From Streptomyces tendae (GTDB lineage: Bacteria > Actinomycetota > Actinomycetes > Streptomycetales > Streptomycetaceae), in contig NZ_CP043959.1 in NCBI RefSeq assembly GCF_008632955.1, forward strand, positions 992,001-1,056,000: a stretch of 64,000 nt of DNA, given 5' to 3'. The notes under the pieces are model-generated. The model saw nothing but the letters and a program-made list of their open reading frames with translations. It was not told where the DNA came from and made no database searches. A program made the position numbers and the translations under genes. Positions 47,296 to 55,588 of the stretch are shown here, piece by piece. Each line of letters begins with the position of its first letter. Position 1 is the stretch's first letter.

Positions 47296-47608
47296 GCGCG
47301 GCCCCGTCCGGGTCCAGGCACAGCACGATGTCCCAGGTGACGCGTGTGAGGTCGGTCGCCGCGGTACGTCCGTCGCCGCGCACCACCCGCTCGGTCAGCG
47401 CGAGCGCCGTCGCGGCGCCGACCGGCTCGTCGGGGTGCGGCCGGGCGACCACCAGGACGTGGTGCGGCCCGTGACCGGCGGAGAGCATCTCCAGGGGGCG
47501 GCCGGCGCGGGACGTGCCCACGCGGCGCAGGCGGCCGGCGCCCGGGTACCGGGCGATCAGCCGCCGCGCCGACGCGGAGACGTCCGCGACCGTCAGGTAG
47601 CGGTCCAT
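47296..47608 (-). pseudogene. 5' remnant of an M14 zinc carboxypeptidase gene
   Basis: About 105 codons of an M14 peptidase: YLTVADVSASARRLIARYPG, then VVARPHPDEPVGAATAL with the first two zinc ligands (HPDE) and DIVLCLDPDGAALS. The catalytic domain stops there, with the remaining two thirds missing. The open frame that follows is antisense of other genes. Start ATG 47608 (or GTG 47617). It follows the 25-codon ORF by a few bases. Confidence 0.7.
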
Positions 47609-47620
47609 CCTGAGCACCCG

Positions 47621-47698
47621 TCAGGAGCCGCCGTGGCCACCGCTCTCGCCGGTCGTCTCCTTCTTGTCCGGCGGGCGGATCCCGATCTTGTTCGCCAT
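47621..47698 (-). CDS. 25-residue peptide ORF upstream of the M14 remnant
   Basis: A short ORF reading MANKIGIRPPDKKETTGESG and then GHGGS to TGA. A near-ideal GGGAGGA ribosome site lies 5 nt before ATG 47698, much better than average in this window. The stop is 3 bp from GTG 47617 or 12 bp from ATG 47608 of the peptidase remnant, suggesting a co-translated peptide and peptidase. The composition (charged middle, Gly/Ser tail) is compatible with a leader or small secreted peptide, but no signal is present. Function unknown. Confidence 0.5.
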   Translation of the reverse strand: MANKIGIRPPDKKETTGESGGHGGS

Positions 47699-47822
47699 GC
47701 CGTTCCTCCCCCGACCGTTGTCTCACGAGGTCCAGAAGTGCGACGGCCAGCGTTCGTCGGCCGGTCCGTCATTGTCAATGGGGCGTGGGCCTGGTAGTTG
47801 GGCTGTGGCGTGCCCCGGGGCG

Positions 47823-49310
47823 TCAGACGAGTTCCGGCCGTGCGTCCGGGGACCCGGGCGACTCCGGGGACTCCGGTGACTCGGCCGTCTTCTGGAGCCC
47901 GATCGTCGTCGCCGATTCCGCGGACTGCTTCGGCTCGACCGACTCGGCAGCCGCCGCCGGCTCCACCGCCTCCGTCCGCGCCGACCGAGGTCCCGGGGGG
48001 GACACCTCCGTGTCCTGCCCCCGCGCCGTACGGACGTAGGCGTAGATCACGGCGGCCGTCGCCAGGACGAGGAGCGGACCGTACAGCCACGGACGGGCGG
48101 CCAGTTCCACCGGCATCCAGCGGTACGCCGACAGCAGCGCGGCGAAGACCGCGGAGCCGAGGAGGACCAGCCGGACGGCGGACCGGTTCCAGCCGTGTGC
48201 GGAGCACCGCACCGCCGTCTCGATGGTCAGCGCGAACACCACGCCGGCGAGCAGGTCGGCGCCGTAGTGGTAACCGAAGCCCAGCGTCGCGGAGAGCGTG
48301 CCGACCAGCCAGAACGTGCCCGCGTACCGCATCGCCCGTGACCCCTGGCGGGTGTGGACGAAGAGCGTGACGGCCCAGGCGGTGTGCAGGCTGGGCATGC
48401 AGTTGCGCGGGGTGATGTCGTCGAACGGGATGGGCTGCGGGCCGGTGACCGGGGGCAGGGTGTCCGGCCAGAGGTTCGCCACCGCGTAGGCGCCGCCGTC
48501 CGCACCGTAGGCGAAGATCGGGCCGACCACCGGGAAGATCATGTAGATCGCGGGACCGAGCAGGCCGATCACGAGGAACGTGCGCACCAGGTGGTGGGCG
48601 GGGAAGCGGCGGTCCACGGCCACCCGGCGCAGCTGGTAGAGGCCGACGAGGGCGGCGGCCAGCGGGAGCTGGCCGTAGACCACGTGCAGGACGCCCGTGC
48701 TGACCGGCGCGGTGGCCTCCAGCAGGCGGCCCATCATCCAGGAGGGGTCGCCCAGGGCGTGGTCCGCGGCCGCCACGTAGGCGTCGAGCACGGTCGGCCG
48801 GGTCTCCGAGGTGATCAGCAGCCAGGTGTCACCGGTCTTGTGGCCGGCCACCAGCAGCAGCCCGAGGCCGGTGCCCTTCAGCAGCAGCACGCGCTCGCGC
48901 CCGGTGCGCCGGGTGAGGCCGAGGACCGCGCAGCCCAGGACCACCCACAGCGCGCCGTTGCCGAAGTTCAGGTCGGCGCCGGCCGCCCACCGCACCAGGA
49001 AGAAGACGACGTCCACACCGGCGGCGACGCCCAGCGCGATCAGCCGCTGCCGCCAGGTGAGCACCACCATGGTCAGCGCCAGCCCGCCGTACAGCAGCGG
49101 ACCCGACTCGGGCTTGAAGATCACCTCCCGGGACTGCTCGGTGATCGGTCCGGAGAAGCCGTAGCCGCGCGCCACGATCTCCAGTGCGACGAGGAAGCCG
49201 AGCGTCACCGCACCCGCCGCGGTCCACAGGACCACGCGGGGCCGGCGCCACGCGGCGGGCTGCGTCCCGCGGTCGTCCCGCGGCGGTGTTCGAGTCGGTT
49301 CGGTTATCAA
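47823..49310 (-). CDS. PAP2 superfamily membrane phosphatase
   Basis: 495 residues with about ten membrane helices. The PAP2_3 motif is split as usual: PRNCMPSLHTAWAV (about 300) and GYHYGADLLAGVVFA (about 355) with the catalytic His/Arg/Asp. The ~60-residue C-terminal tail is Glu/Pro/Ser-rich. The Aur1/inositolphosphotransferase-like branch is likely, acting on lipid or sugar phosphate substrates outside the membrane. Start ATG 49310. Confidence 0.87.
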   Translation of the reverse strand: MITEPTRTPPRDDRGTQPAAWRRPRVVLWTAAGAVTLGFLVALEIVARGYGFSGPITEQSREVIFKPESGPLLYGGLALTMVVLTWRQRLIALGVAAGVDVVFFLVRWAAGADLNFGNGALWVVLGCAVLGLTRRTGRERVLLLKGTGLGLLLVAGHKTGDTWLLITSETRPTVLDAYVAAADHALGDPSWMMGRLLEATAPVSTGVLHVVYGQLPLAAALVGLYQLRRVAVDRRFPAHHLVRTFLVIGLLGPAIYMIFPVVGPIFAYGADGGAYAVANLWPDTLPPVTGPQPIPFDDITPRNCMPSLHTAWAVTLFVHTRQGSRAMRYAGTFWLVGTLSATLGFGYHYGADLLAGVVFALTIETAVRCSAHGWNRSAVRLVLLGSAVFAALLSAYRWMPVELAARPWLYGPLLVLATAAVIYAYVRTARGQDTEVSPPGPRSARTEAVEPAAAAESVEPKQSAESATTIGLQKTAESPESPESPGSPDARPELV

Positions 49311-49729
49311 CTGTTCGGCCTATGTCTTCGTTTTGTGCGCACGTGGCACATCGCGCTGAGGGGCAGGGTCGTCCGGTGGTCAGCCGGTGAATGAGGACAT
49401 CCGTGGTGAGTTCGAACATGTTAACGGGGGTGTGGGCGGAGTCCATGGGCTGCCTGTGCCGCATCTGTGCCCGCCGCCCGCCGCCCGCCGCCCGACGTCC
49501 GCCCCCGGTGTCCGGTGTCCGGATCGGAACGGCGAAGTCCGTACGTCGCCGAGGCGCCCTTGTGCAATTCCTGTAGAACCCTCAATCTTTCGGCTGACGC
49601 ACACGGACGTGGCGGCCACCCCTTGTCATGCTCCCGACATTCGCGGGTGCTCTGTCGCGTCCGGGCACGTGCGTCACCGCACCACCCCCCACACAGAACG
49701 CGCACCACCGACTGAGGAGGAACCCTCAC
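49311..49729 (+). other. Gene-free region upstream of the S8 peptidase
   Basis: 419 bp without a gene. It contains four 7-bp CCGCCCG repeats near 49470-49495 and the palindrome GTTAAC. It must hold the promoters of the diverging PAP2 and S8 genes, but I cannot place hexamers reliably. Confidence 0.4.
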
Positions 49730-50941
49730 ATGGCAGTGATGCGTCACCCCCGGCGAAGACTGGCCACCCTCGGTGCCGCGGCCTCCGTGGCACTCGTCGC
49801 GGGCCTGGTCTCCGCACTCCCCGCGGGGGCGGCAGCGGCCGCTCCCGAAGGCCGCATCCAGTACGCGGGCGCCGCGAACGCCGTCGCCGACAGCTACATC
49901 GTGACCCTGAAGGCCGACGAGGCCCGCTCGACCACCACCAAGGGCCGGGCCCTGGCGGAGAAGTACGGGGCCGACATCGAGCGCACCTACAGCAAGGCGC
50001 TCAACGGCTACGAGATCGAGGCGTCCGAGGCCGAGGCGAAACGTCTCGCCGCCGACCCGGCCGTCGCCTCGGTGGTGCAGAACCGCACCTTCACGATCAC
50101 CGCGACCCAGTCCAACCCGCCTTCCTGGGGCCTGGACCGCATCGACCAGCGCAACCGCCCGGTCAACCGGGCCTACACGTACCCCGACTCGGCCGGGCAG
50201 GGCGTGACGGCGTACATCATCGACACGGGCGTCCGGATCAGCCACAGCGACTTCGGCGGCCGCGCGTCCAACGGCTACGACGCGGTCGACCGCGACAACG
50301 TCGCCCAGGACGGCAACGGCCACGGCACGCACGTCGCCGGCACCGTCGCGGGGACCTCCTACGGTGTCGCCAAGAAGGCGAACATCGTCGGCGTCCGGGT
50401 GCTGAACAACTCCGGCTCCGGCACCACCGCCCAGGTCGTCGCCGGCATCGACTGGGTGGCGCGCAACGCGGTCAAGCCGGCCGTCGCCAACATGTCGCTC
50501 GGTGGCGGCGCGGACAGCACGCTCGACGCGGCCGTCCGCAACGCCGTCTCGGCCGGTGTCACCTTCGTCGTCGCGGCCGGCAACGAGTCCACCAACGCCT
50601 CCACCAAGTCCCCGGCCCGGGTGACCGAGGCGATCACGGTCGGCGCCACCACCTCCACCGACGCCCGCGCCAGCTACTCCAACTACGGCTCGGTGGTGGA
50701 CCTGTTCGCGCCCGGCTCCTCCATCACCTCCGCCTGGCGCACCAGCGACTCGGCCACCAACACCATCTCCGGCACCTCCATGGCGAGCCCGCACGTCGCC
50801 GGTGCCGCGGCCCTGTACCTGGCCGGGAACCCGTCGGCCGGCCCCGCCCAGGTCTCGTCCGCGCTGACCTCCGCCGCCACCACCGGTGTGGTCGGCAGCC
50901 CGGGCAGCGGTTCGCCCAACCGCCTGCTGTACGTGGGCTGA
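49730..50941 (+). CDS. Secreted subtilisin-like serine protease (S8)
   Basis: 403 residues: Sec signal (about 1-36, cleavage near AGAAAA), inhibitor I9 propeptide (about 45-125; DSYIVTLKADEARS), then the S8 proteinase-K-like domain (about 135-403) with catalytic Asp in AYIIDTGVRI, His in GNGHGTHVAGTVAG, oxyanion Asn in VVAAGNE and Ser in GTSMASPHVAG. Exported as a self-inhibited zymogen. GGAGGA lies 8 nt before ATG 49730. Hairpin 50994 ends the transcript. Confidence 0.95.
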   Translation: MAVMRHPRRRLATLGAAASVALVAGLVSALPAGAAAAAPEGRIQYAGAANAVADSYIVTLKADEARSTTTKGRALAEKYGADIERTYSKALNGYEIEASEAEAKRLAADPAVASVVQNRTFTITATQSNPPSWGLDRIDQRNRPVNRAYTYPDSAGQGVTAYIIDTGVRISHSDFGGRASNGYDAVDRDNVAQDGNGHGTHVAGTVAGTSYGVAKKANIVGVRVLNNSGSGTTAQVVAGIDWVARNAVKPAVANMSLGGGADSTLDAAVRNAVSAGVTFVVAAGNESTNASTKSPARVTEAITVGATTSTDARASYSNYGSVVDLFAPGSSITSAWRTSDSATNTISGTSMASPHVAGAAALYLAGNPSAGPAQVSSALTSAATTGVVGSPGSGSPNRLLYVG

Positions 50942-50993
50942 GCGGACCGGCACCGGCCCCGCCGGCACCGCCCGGTCCGGCGGGACCGGGCAC

Positions 50994-51025
50994 CCCGCCC
51001 CCAGGGGACGTCCCCTGGGGGCGGG
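50994..51025. terminator. 32-bp perfect palindrome terminator
   Basis: CCCGCCCCCAGGGGAC (50994-51009) and its exact complement (51010-51025), 53 bp after the protease stop. Confidence 0.82.
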
Positions 51026-51072
51026 CTGTCCTCGGGGAGGCATCCCGGGGGCGGGGCGCGTCCTCGTCCGCT

Positions 51073-51078
51073 TACGAT
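51073..51078 (+). promoter_or_regulatory. TACGAT -10 box, leaderless DUF4190 gene
   Basis: TACGAT ends 7 nt before GTG 51086. The in-frame ATG 51077 overlaps it, so the GTG is favoured as the start. Confidence 0.5.
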
Positions 51079-51085
51079 GCGCCTC

Positions 51086-52240
51086 GTGTCGATACCTCCG
51101 CCCCCCGGGCCGCACTACGAAGGCGGCGCCCAGCCGCCGCAGTTCCCCCACCAGGGCCGGCCCGGTCCCGCGCCGTACGGCCTCTACGGTCCGTACGGGC
51201 CCCGGCCGCCCGCCGCCGTCAACGGCGTCGCCATCGCGGCCCTGGTGCTCGGTCTGCTGTGCTTCCTGCCCGCCTTCGGGCTGGTGCTGGGTCTGATCGC
51301 GCTGCGGCAGATCAAACGGCGGGGTGAGCGCGGGCTGGGGATGGCGGTCACCGGGATCGTGATGTCGTCGCTCGGGCTCGTGCTGTGGGCGGTCTCGCTC
51401 GCCAGCGGCGTCGCGATGGACGCCTGGGAGGGTTTCCGGGACGGGACGAGCGGCAACAGCGTCCTCTCCCTGCGCAAGGGCGACTGCTTCACCTCGCCCG
51501 GCGGACTGGAGGGGTGGACCACGGAGGTCGACCGGGTGCCCTGCGCCGAGCGGCACGACGGCGAGGTCTTCGCCCTCGTCACCGTCCCCGAAGGCGACTT
51601 CCCGGGGGACGACCGCCTCGTCGACATGGGGGAGGACCGGTGCTATGAGCTGCAGGACGCCTACGTCAGGGACAGCTGGGCCCTGCCGGGCGAGGTCGGC
51701 GTCTACTACTTCGCCCCGTCGCGGCAGAGCTGGGCCTTCGGTGACCGCTCCATCGCCTGTGTGCTGGGCCGCGAGGACGGGATCCGCTTCACCGGCTCGC
51801 TGCGCCGCGACGAGACCACGCTCGACGCCCACCAACTGGCCTATCTGGAGGCGGCGGAGGTGCTCAACGTCGCGCTGGACGAGGTGCCCGAGTCCGACTA
51901 CCCGGACGACGACGTGAGCGACGACCGGGAGTGGGCCGGGCAGGTCGAGGAGGCCCTCGCCGAGCAGATCCGGCAGTTGCGCGCGCACGCGTGGCCGGCC
52001 GCGGCGCAGGAGCCGGTGGACGACCTGATCGCGGACCTCGGGAAGGCGCGCGTCGCCTGGGGGAAGGCGGCGGACGCCACCGACCCGGACCGCTACTGGC
52101 TGCGTGAGGAGGAGGCCTGGGAGCTGACCGACCCCGCCCAGTCCGTCACCACCCGCGATGCTTTGGGCCTGGCCTCCTCGCCGCCCGCGTACGACGAGGA
52201 CGCCGAGCGTGAGCCGGAAGCCGGCGACATGCAGGTGTGA
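51086..52240 (+). CDS. DUF4190 and septum-formation-like membrane protein
   Basis: 384 residues: Pro-rich N terminus, two membrane helices forming a DUF4190 unit (about 45-105; VNGVAIAALVLGLLCFLPAF), then an extracellular septum-formation-type domain (about 120-215) with paired Cys (KGDCFTSP, VPCAERHDGEVFA, MGEDRCYELQD, RSIACVLG). The final ~170 residues are acidic and helical. Function unknown. ATG 51077 is a possible earlier start. Confidence 0.78.
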   Translation: MSIPPPPGPHYEGGAQPPQFPHQGRPGPAPYGLYGPYGPRPPAAVNGVAIAALVLGLLCFLPAFGLVLGLIALRQIKRRGERGLGMAVTGIVMSSLGLVLWAVSLASGVAMDAWEGFRDGTSGNSVLSLRKGDCFTSPGGLEGWTTEVDRVPCAERHDGEVFALVTVPEGDFPGDDRLVDMGEDRCYELQDAYVRDSWALPGEVGVYYFAPSRQSWAFGDRSIACVLGREDGIRFTGSLRRDETTLDAHQLAYLEAAEVLNVALDEVPESDYPDDDVSDDREWAGQVEEALAEQIRQLRAHAWPAAAQEPVDDLIADLGKARVAWGKAADATDPDRYWLREEEAWELTDPAQSVTTRDALGLASSPPAYDEDAEREPEAGDMQV

Positions 52241-52387
52241 GCGCGCCCATAGCGGGGAGAAAGTGCCTGCGTAAAGCCCTCACGCGGCAGAAGTCATCAC
52301 ATCGAGTGATTCTCTGGCCTGCGCTTGCTTCGGACAACCCAGGGTTGCCACTCTGTTGCTGTCTGTACAAGCTGATGGGAGCGGCCA

Positions 52388-53140
52388 GTGACATTCGGTG
52401 AGCAGCCGGCGTACCTGCGCGTCGCGGGTGATCTCCGCCAGAAGATCGTCGAGGGTCTGCTGCCGCCCCACACCCGGCTCCCCTCCCAGGCCCGCATCCG
52501 CGAGGAGTACGGCGTCTCGGACACGGTGGCGCTGGAGGCGCGCAAGGTGCTGATGGCCGAGGGGCTCGTCGAGGGCCGCTCGGGCTCGGGGACGTATGTG
52601 CGTGAGCGGCCCGAGCCCCGGCGGGTGGCCCGCTCCGGGTTCCGCCCGGAGCGGGGGGCGACGCCCTTCCGTCAGGAGCAGGCCGACATCGGCGTGCGGG
52701 GCACCTGGGAGTCCAGCAGCGAGCAGACGGACGCCTGCGTGGATATCGCCCAGCGGCTCGGCATCGACCCCGGGGACCGCGTGATGCGCACCACGTACCT
52801 CTTCCGGGAGGCCGGTGAGCCGATGATGCTCTCCACCTCCTGGGAGCCGCTGGCGCTCACCGGCCGGACGCCCGTGATGCTGCCCGAGGAGGGCCCGCTG
52901 GGCGGCATGGGCGTCGTCGAGCGCATGCGCGCCATCGACGTGATCGTGGACAACGTGACGGAGGAGGTCGGCGCCCGCCCCGGCCTCGCGGAGGAGCTGG
53001 TACTGCTCGGCGGCGTCCCGGGCCATGTCGTCCTGGTCATCCAGCGCACCTACTTCGCCTCGGGCCGCCCGGTCGAGACGGCCGACGTCGTCATCCCCGC
53101 GGACCGCTACCGCGCCGCGTACCACCTGCCGGTGAAGTAG
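52388..53140 (+). CDS. GntR-family transcriptional regulator
   Basis: 250 residues. Winged helix at about 8-72 (YLRVAGDLRQKIVEGLLPPH, RIREEYGVSDTVALEARKVL, GSGTYVRERP) and a UTRA effector domain (about 85-245) of the HutC branch, which binds small molecules such as amino or sugar derivatives. GTG 52388 begins the DNA-binding domain. No catabolic operon lies next to it, so it may act on distant genes or as a spreading actinomycete regulator. Confidence 0.9.
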   Translation: MTFGEQPAYLRVAGDLRQKIVEGLLPPHTRLPSQARIREEYGVSDTVALEARKVLMAEGLVEGRSGSGTYVRERPEPRRVARSGFRPERGATPFRQEQADIGVRGTWESSSEQTDACVDIAQRLGIDPGDRVMRTTYLFREAGEPMMLSTSWEPLALTGRTPVMLPEEGPLGGMGVVERMRAIDVIVDNVTEEVGARPGLAEELVLLGGVPGHVVLVIQRTYFASGRPVETADVVIPADRYRAAYHLPVK

Positions 53141-53971
53141 GCGGTCGGGAGCGGGAGTCACCCGCCCCGGCCGGCGGACGGGCGACGGGACTGCGGGGCG
53201 GGAATCCGAGCCCCGGCGGCCCGGGCTCGCGACGGGCCTGCGGGTGACGACCCCGTGCCCTGGCCGGCGGGCTCGTGAGGGGCTTCCGGGATGAGAGTCC
53301 GTGCTCTGACCGGCGGGTCCGCGCAGGGTTTACGGGTGAGAGTCCGTGCTCTGACCGGCGGGTCCGCGCAGGGCCTGCGGGTGAGAGTCCGTGCCCTGGC
53401 CGGCGGGCCCGCGAGGGGGTTGCGGGGTGAGAGTCCGTGCCCTGGTGGCGGGTCCGCGAAGGGCCTGTGGTGTTGGGATCCGGCGCCTGCGGTCGACGGG
53501 CTCTCGCGGCGGGTCTGCCCGGCGAGAAGCGGTGCCCCTGCCGGCGGCTCACGTCGGCGCGCCGTGAGACCGGGTTCCTGAGGGCCTGTCATCCCCGGCT
53601 GGGGCCTCTTCCGCACCTCCCCATCCGCCCCATCACCCCCTCGCGCTCCCCTCCGCGCCCCATGTCCTCCCTCCGCTCCGGCCCACCGTGCACGCCGCAA
53701 CCGCTTGCCGGTCGAAGCAATCTGGCCGTTCTCGCAGGTCGCCCCTGGGACCGGGCAAGGCCGCACATACGCCGCTGACCGGACACGTCGGTCCCCACGC
53801 ACGGCGCATCCGCCGCCGTGCGCCCCCTCCGTGCTGGCCGGTTGCGTGCCTCCTTGTGAAAACCCGTATTCGCTCAGTGAAGGTAAGGCGTAGGCTCGGG
53901 CATATGCGGACTGCGGTTTCCTTACCGGGCGGGGCGCGGCACTGGCCGCGGAAGGCAAGTGGAGGGGAGCG
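53141..53971. other. 831-bp gene-free region around the repeat array
   Basis: Apart from the tandem repeats this gap has no supported gene. The part 53580-53800 is pyrimidine-rich on the + strand; 53850-53930 is less G+C-rich and may hold the promoter of the SPOR-like gene (TTGTGAAAACCC near 53853). Confidence 0.4.
53193..53480. repeat. 45-bp tandem repeat array (minisatellite)
   Basis: The phrase GAGAGTCCGTGCTCTGACCG recurs at 53293, 53338, 53383 and 53429 (periods 45, 45, 46), each followed by GCGGGTCCGCG and a GGG-rich end. Flanking sequence from about 53193 and to about 53480 has eroded copies. Because 45 is a multiple of 3, long ORFs with a 15-residue period appear on both strands, but none has a ribosome site. 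Probably non-coding. Confidence 0.82.
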
Positions 53972-54160
53972 ATGAGCGACGGCACGGTGACTCTTCCCTG
54001 GCTCGTCGTGCGTCAGGACGACAACGGCAACCGCTACCGGGTGGGCCGGTACGCCACCCGTGCCGAGGCGGAGAAGATCGCGGACAGCCTCGACGGCCGC
54101 GGGCACAAACAGCTCTACTGGGTCGAGCGCATCGGACAGAACGGCGCCTCCGCCCACTGA
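53972..54160 (+). CDS. Small SPOR-like protein
   Basis: 62 residues: TLPWLVVRQDDNGNRYRVGR and YATRAEAEKIADSLDGRGHK match the compact strand-helix-strand pattern of SPOR-like small proteins of streptomycetes. SPOR domains bind denuded septal glycan, but this one has no signal peptide, so that role is doubtful. GGAGGGGAGCG is a strong ribosome site 2-8 nt before ATG 53972. Confidence 0.8.
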   Translation: MSDGTVTLPWLVVRQDDNGNRYRVGRYATRAEAEKIADSLDGRGHKQLYWVERIGQNGASAH

Positions 54161-54325
54161 CCCGCGCCGGAACGCCGGCCCGGAGGCCGCGGAGCGGGCC
54201 GGGCGCCCGCCGCCGGGCCGCCGCGCACGGTGACGCGGTTCAGGGTCGCGCACGTCGCCTCAAAAAAGGTCGCGTCCGCGCTGCCGTTAGGGTCCTCACG
54301 TGAGCCGGACGACGAAGGCGGAGTG

Positions 54326-54730
54326 ATGTCGACCCTGATCGACACGGTGGCGTGGGTGCGTATCGAGAACGGCAGGATCCTCTGCGCACGACCACGGGGC
54401 AAGGACGTCTTCTACATCCCGGGCGGCAAGCGGGAAGGCGCCGAGACCGACGTGGAGACGCTGCTGCGCGAGATCAAGGAGGAGTTGACCGTGCTCCTCG
54501 ACCCGGCCACCGCGGTGCACGTGGGCACGTACGAGGCCGAGGTGCCCGGCGCCCCGGACGGCACGGTCGTGCGGATGAGCTGCTACACCGCTGACTACGC
54601 GGGGACGTTGGCCGCGAGCAGTGAGATCGACGAGATCGCCTGGTTCTCGTACGAGGACCGGGCCCAGGTGCCCCCGGTCGACCAGCTGCTGTTCGACGAC
54701 CTCCGGGCCGGCGGTGCGCTGGGCGGGTGA
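54326..54730 (+). CDS. NUDIX hydrolase
   Basis: 134 residues with the Nudix box GGKREGAETDVETLLREIKE followed by ELTV (G-x5-E-x7-REUxEExGU). It hydrolyses a nucleoside diphosphate-linked substrate; which one is unknown. ATG 54326 is the start; the in-frame sequence upstream is not conserved. Confidence 0.9.
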   Translation: MSTLIDTVAWVRIENGRILCARPRGKDVFYIPGGKREGAETDVETLLREIKEELTVLLDPATAVHVGTYEAEVPGAPDGTVVRMSCYTADYAGTLAASSEIDEIAWFSYEDRAQVPPVDQLLFDDLRAGGALGG

Positions 54731-54910
54731 GCGCGATCACCGCGCGCGGACGTGAAGATGACGGCCCGTGGGCGCCCGCGATGCGCCGGTGTCGCCGGTC
54801 CCGCGCCGTTGTGCGCGGTATCTCCCGTAAATAACGGGTACGTGCCTATTGACCACATGGAACCGGACACGGTCGGACTGCCTGGCCCGCGCGGCGAGGA
54901 GGTGATCCGT

Positions 54911-55321
54911 GTGACCGACACCGACACCCACACCGACGGCGACCGGGTCACGTGGACCTTCACCACGGACCTCGGCGCCGTGCACACGGCCCGCTGCGCC
55001 GTGCGGGACCAGCTCGGCGTGTGGCAGCTCGACACCGTCTCGGACCTGGCCGCGCTGCTGGTCAGCGAACTGGTCACCAACGCCCTGCGGCACGCCACCG
55101 GCCCCGTCGGCGTCTGCCTGACCAGGCCCTCCGTGCGCCCGGGAGTGCTCCTCGTCGAGGTGTCCGACCCGCTCCCCGACCCCCCGCGCGAACGTGCGGC
55201 CCGCCCCGACGACGAGGGCGGGCGAGGACTGCAGCTCCTGGCCGTCTCCGCGTGCCGCTGGGGTCACCGGGCGGGACCGCGCGGGAAGACGGTGTGGTTC
55301 GAACTCGCGGTCCCACGGTGA
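54911..55321 (+). CDS. Anti-sigma-type ATP-binding regulator
   Basis: 136 residues of the HATPase_c_2 (RsbW-like) family: LAALLVSELVTNALRHATG (N box), VLLVEVSDPLP (G1) and DDEGGRGLQLLAVSACRWG (G2), ending GKTVWFELAVPR. GTG 54911 is preceded by AGGAGGTGATCC, an essentially complete match to the 16S 3' end, so it is the best start; ATG 54857 is in frame upstream. RsbW-type kinases bind and inactivate a sigma factor or phosphorylate its antagonist. The SpoIIE-type phosphatase downstream could reverse this. Confidence 0.82.
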   Translation: MTDTDTHTDGDRVTWTFTTDLGAVHTARCAVRDQLGVWQLDTVSDLAALLVSELVTNALRHATGPVGVCLTRPSVRPGVLLVEVSDPLPDPPRERAARPDDEGGRGLQLLAVSACRWGHRAGPRGKTVWFELAVPR

Positions 55322-55588
55322 GGTCTCGCACGGTCGTTCGCGGGGGGATGCGCGCCCCCGTCGCACCGCGTGACCGGTTCCGGTCCGTGACGGTTGTCGA
55401 ACTGGGGGATTCGACGACGTGTCCGCTGGTTAGAAGACTGGGAGTGTTCTCACGGCGCGGACCGAAAAGCATCGGGACCGTGCTGTGATCGTGAACACCG
55501 TGTTGTGCGGCGCCGTAGTGCTGGATACTGCGGGCAGCCGCCCCCGGTGACCGGTACCGGACGCGGTGAGCTGGAGGGGACGGTTCGC

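Noticed and set aside
44542..49310. Secondary-metabolite cluster at the position where S. coelicolor carries actinorhodin genes
   Set aside because: No polyketide or tailoring genes are present; only SNF2, remnants and PAP2.
53193..53480. CRISPR array
   Set aside because: Units are contiguous 45-bp repeats without unique spacers, and no cas genes are near.
53158..53985. 275-codon - strand ORF over the 45-bp repeats
   Set aside because: Periodicity comes from the tandem repeat; no start signal and an atypical composition.
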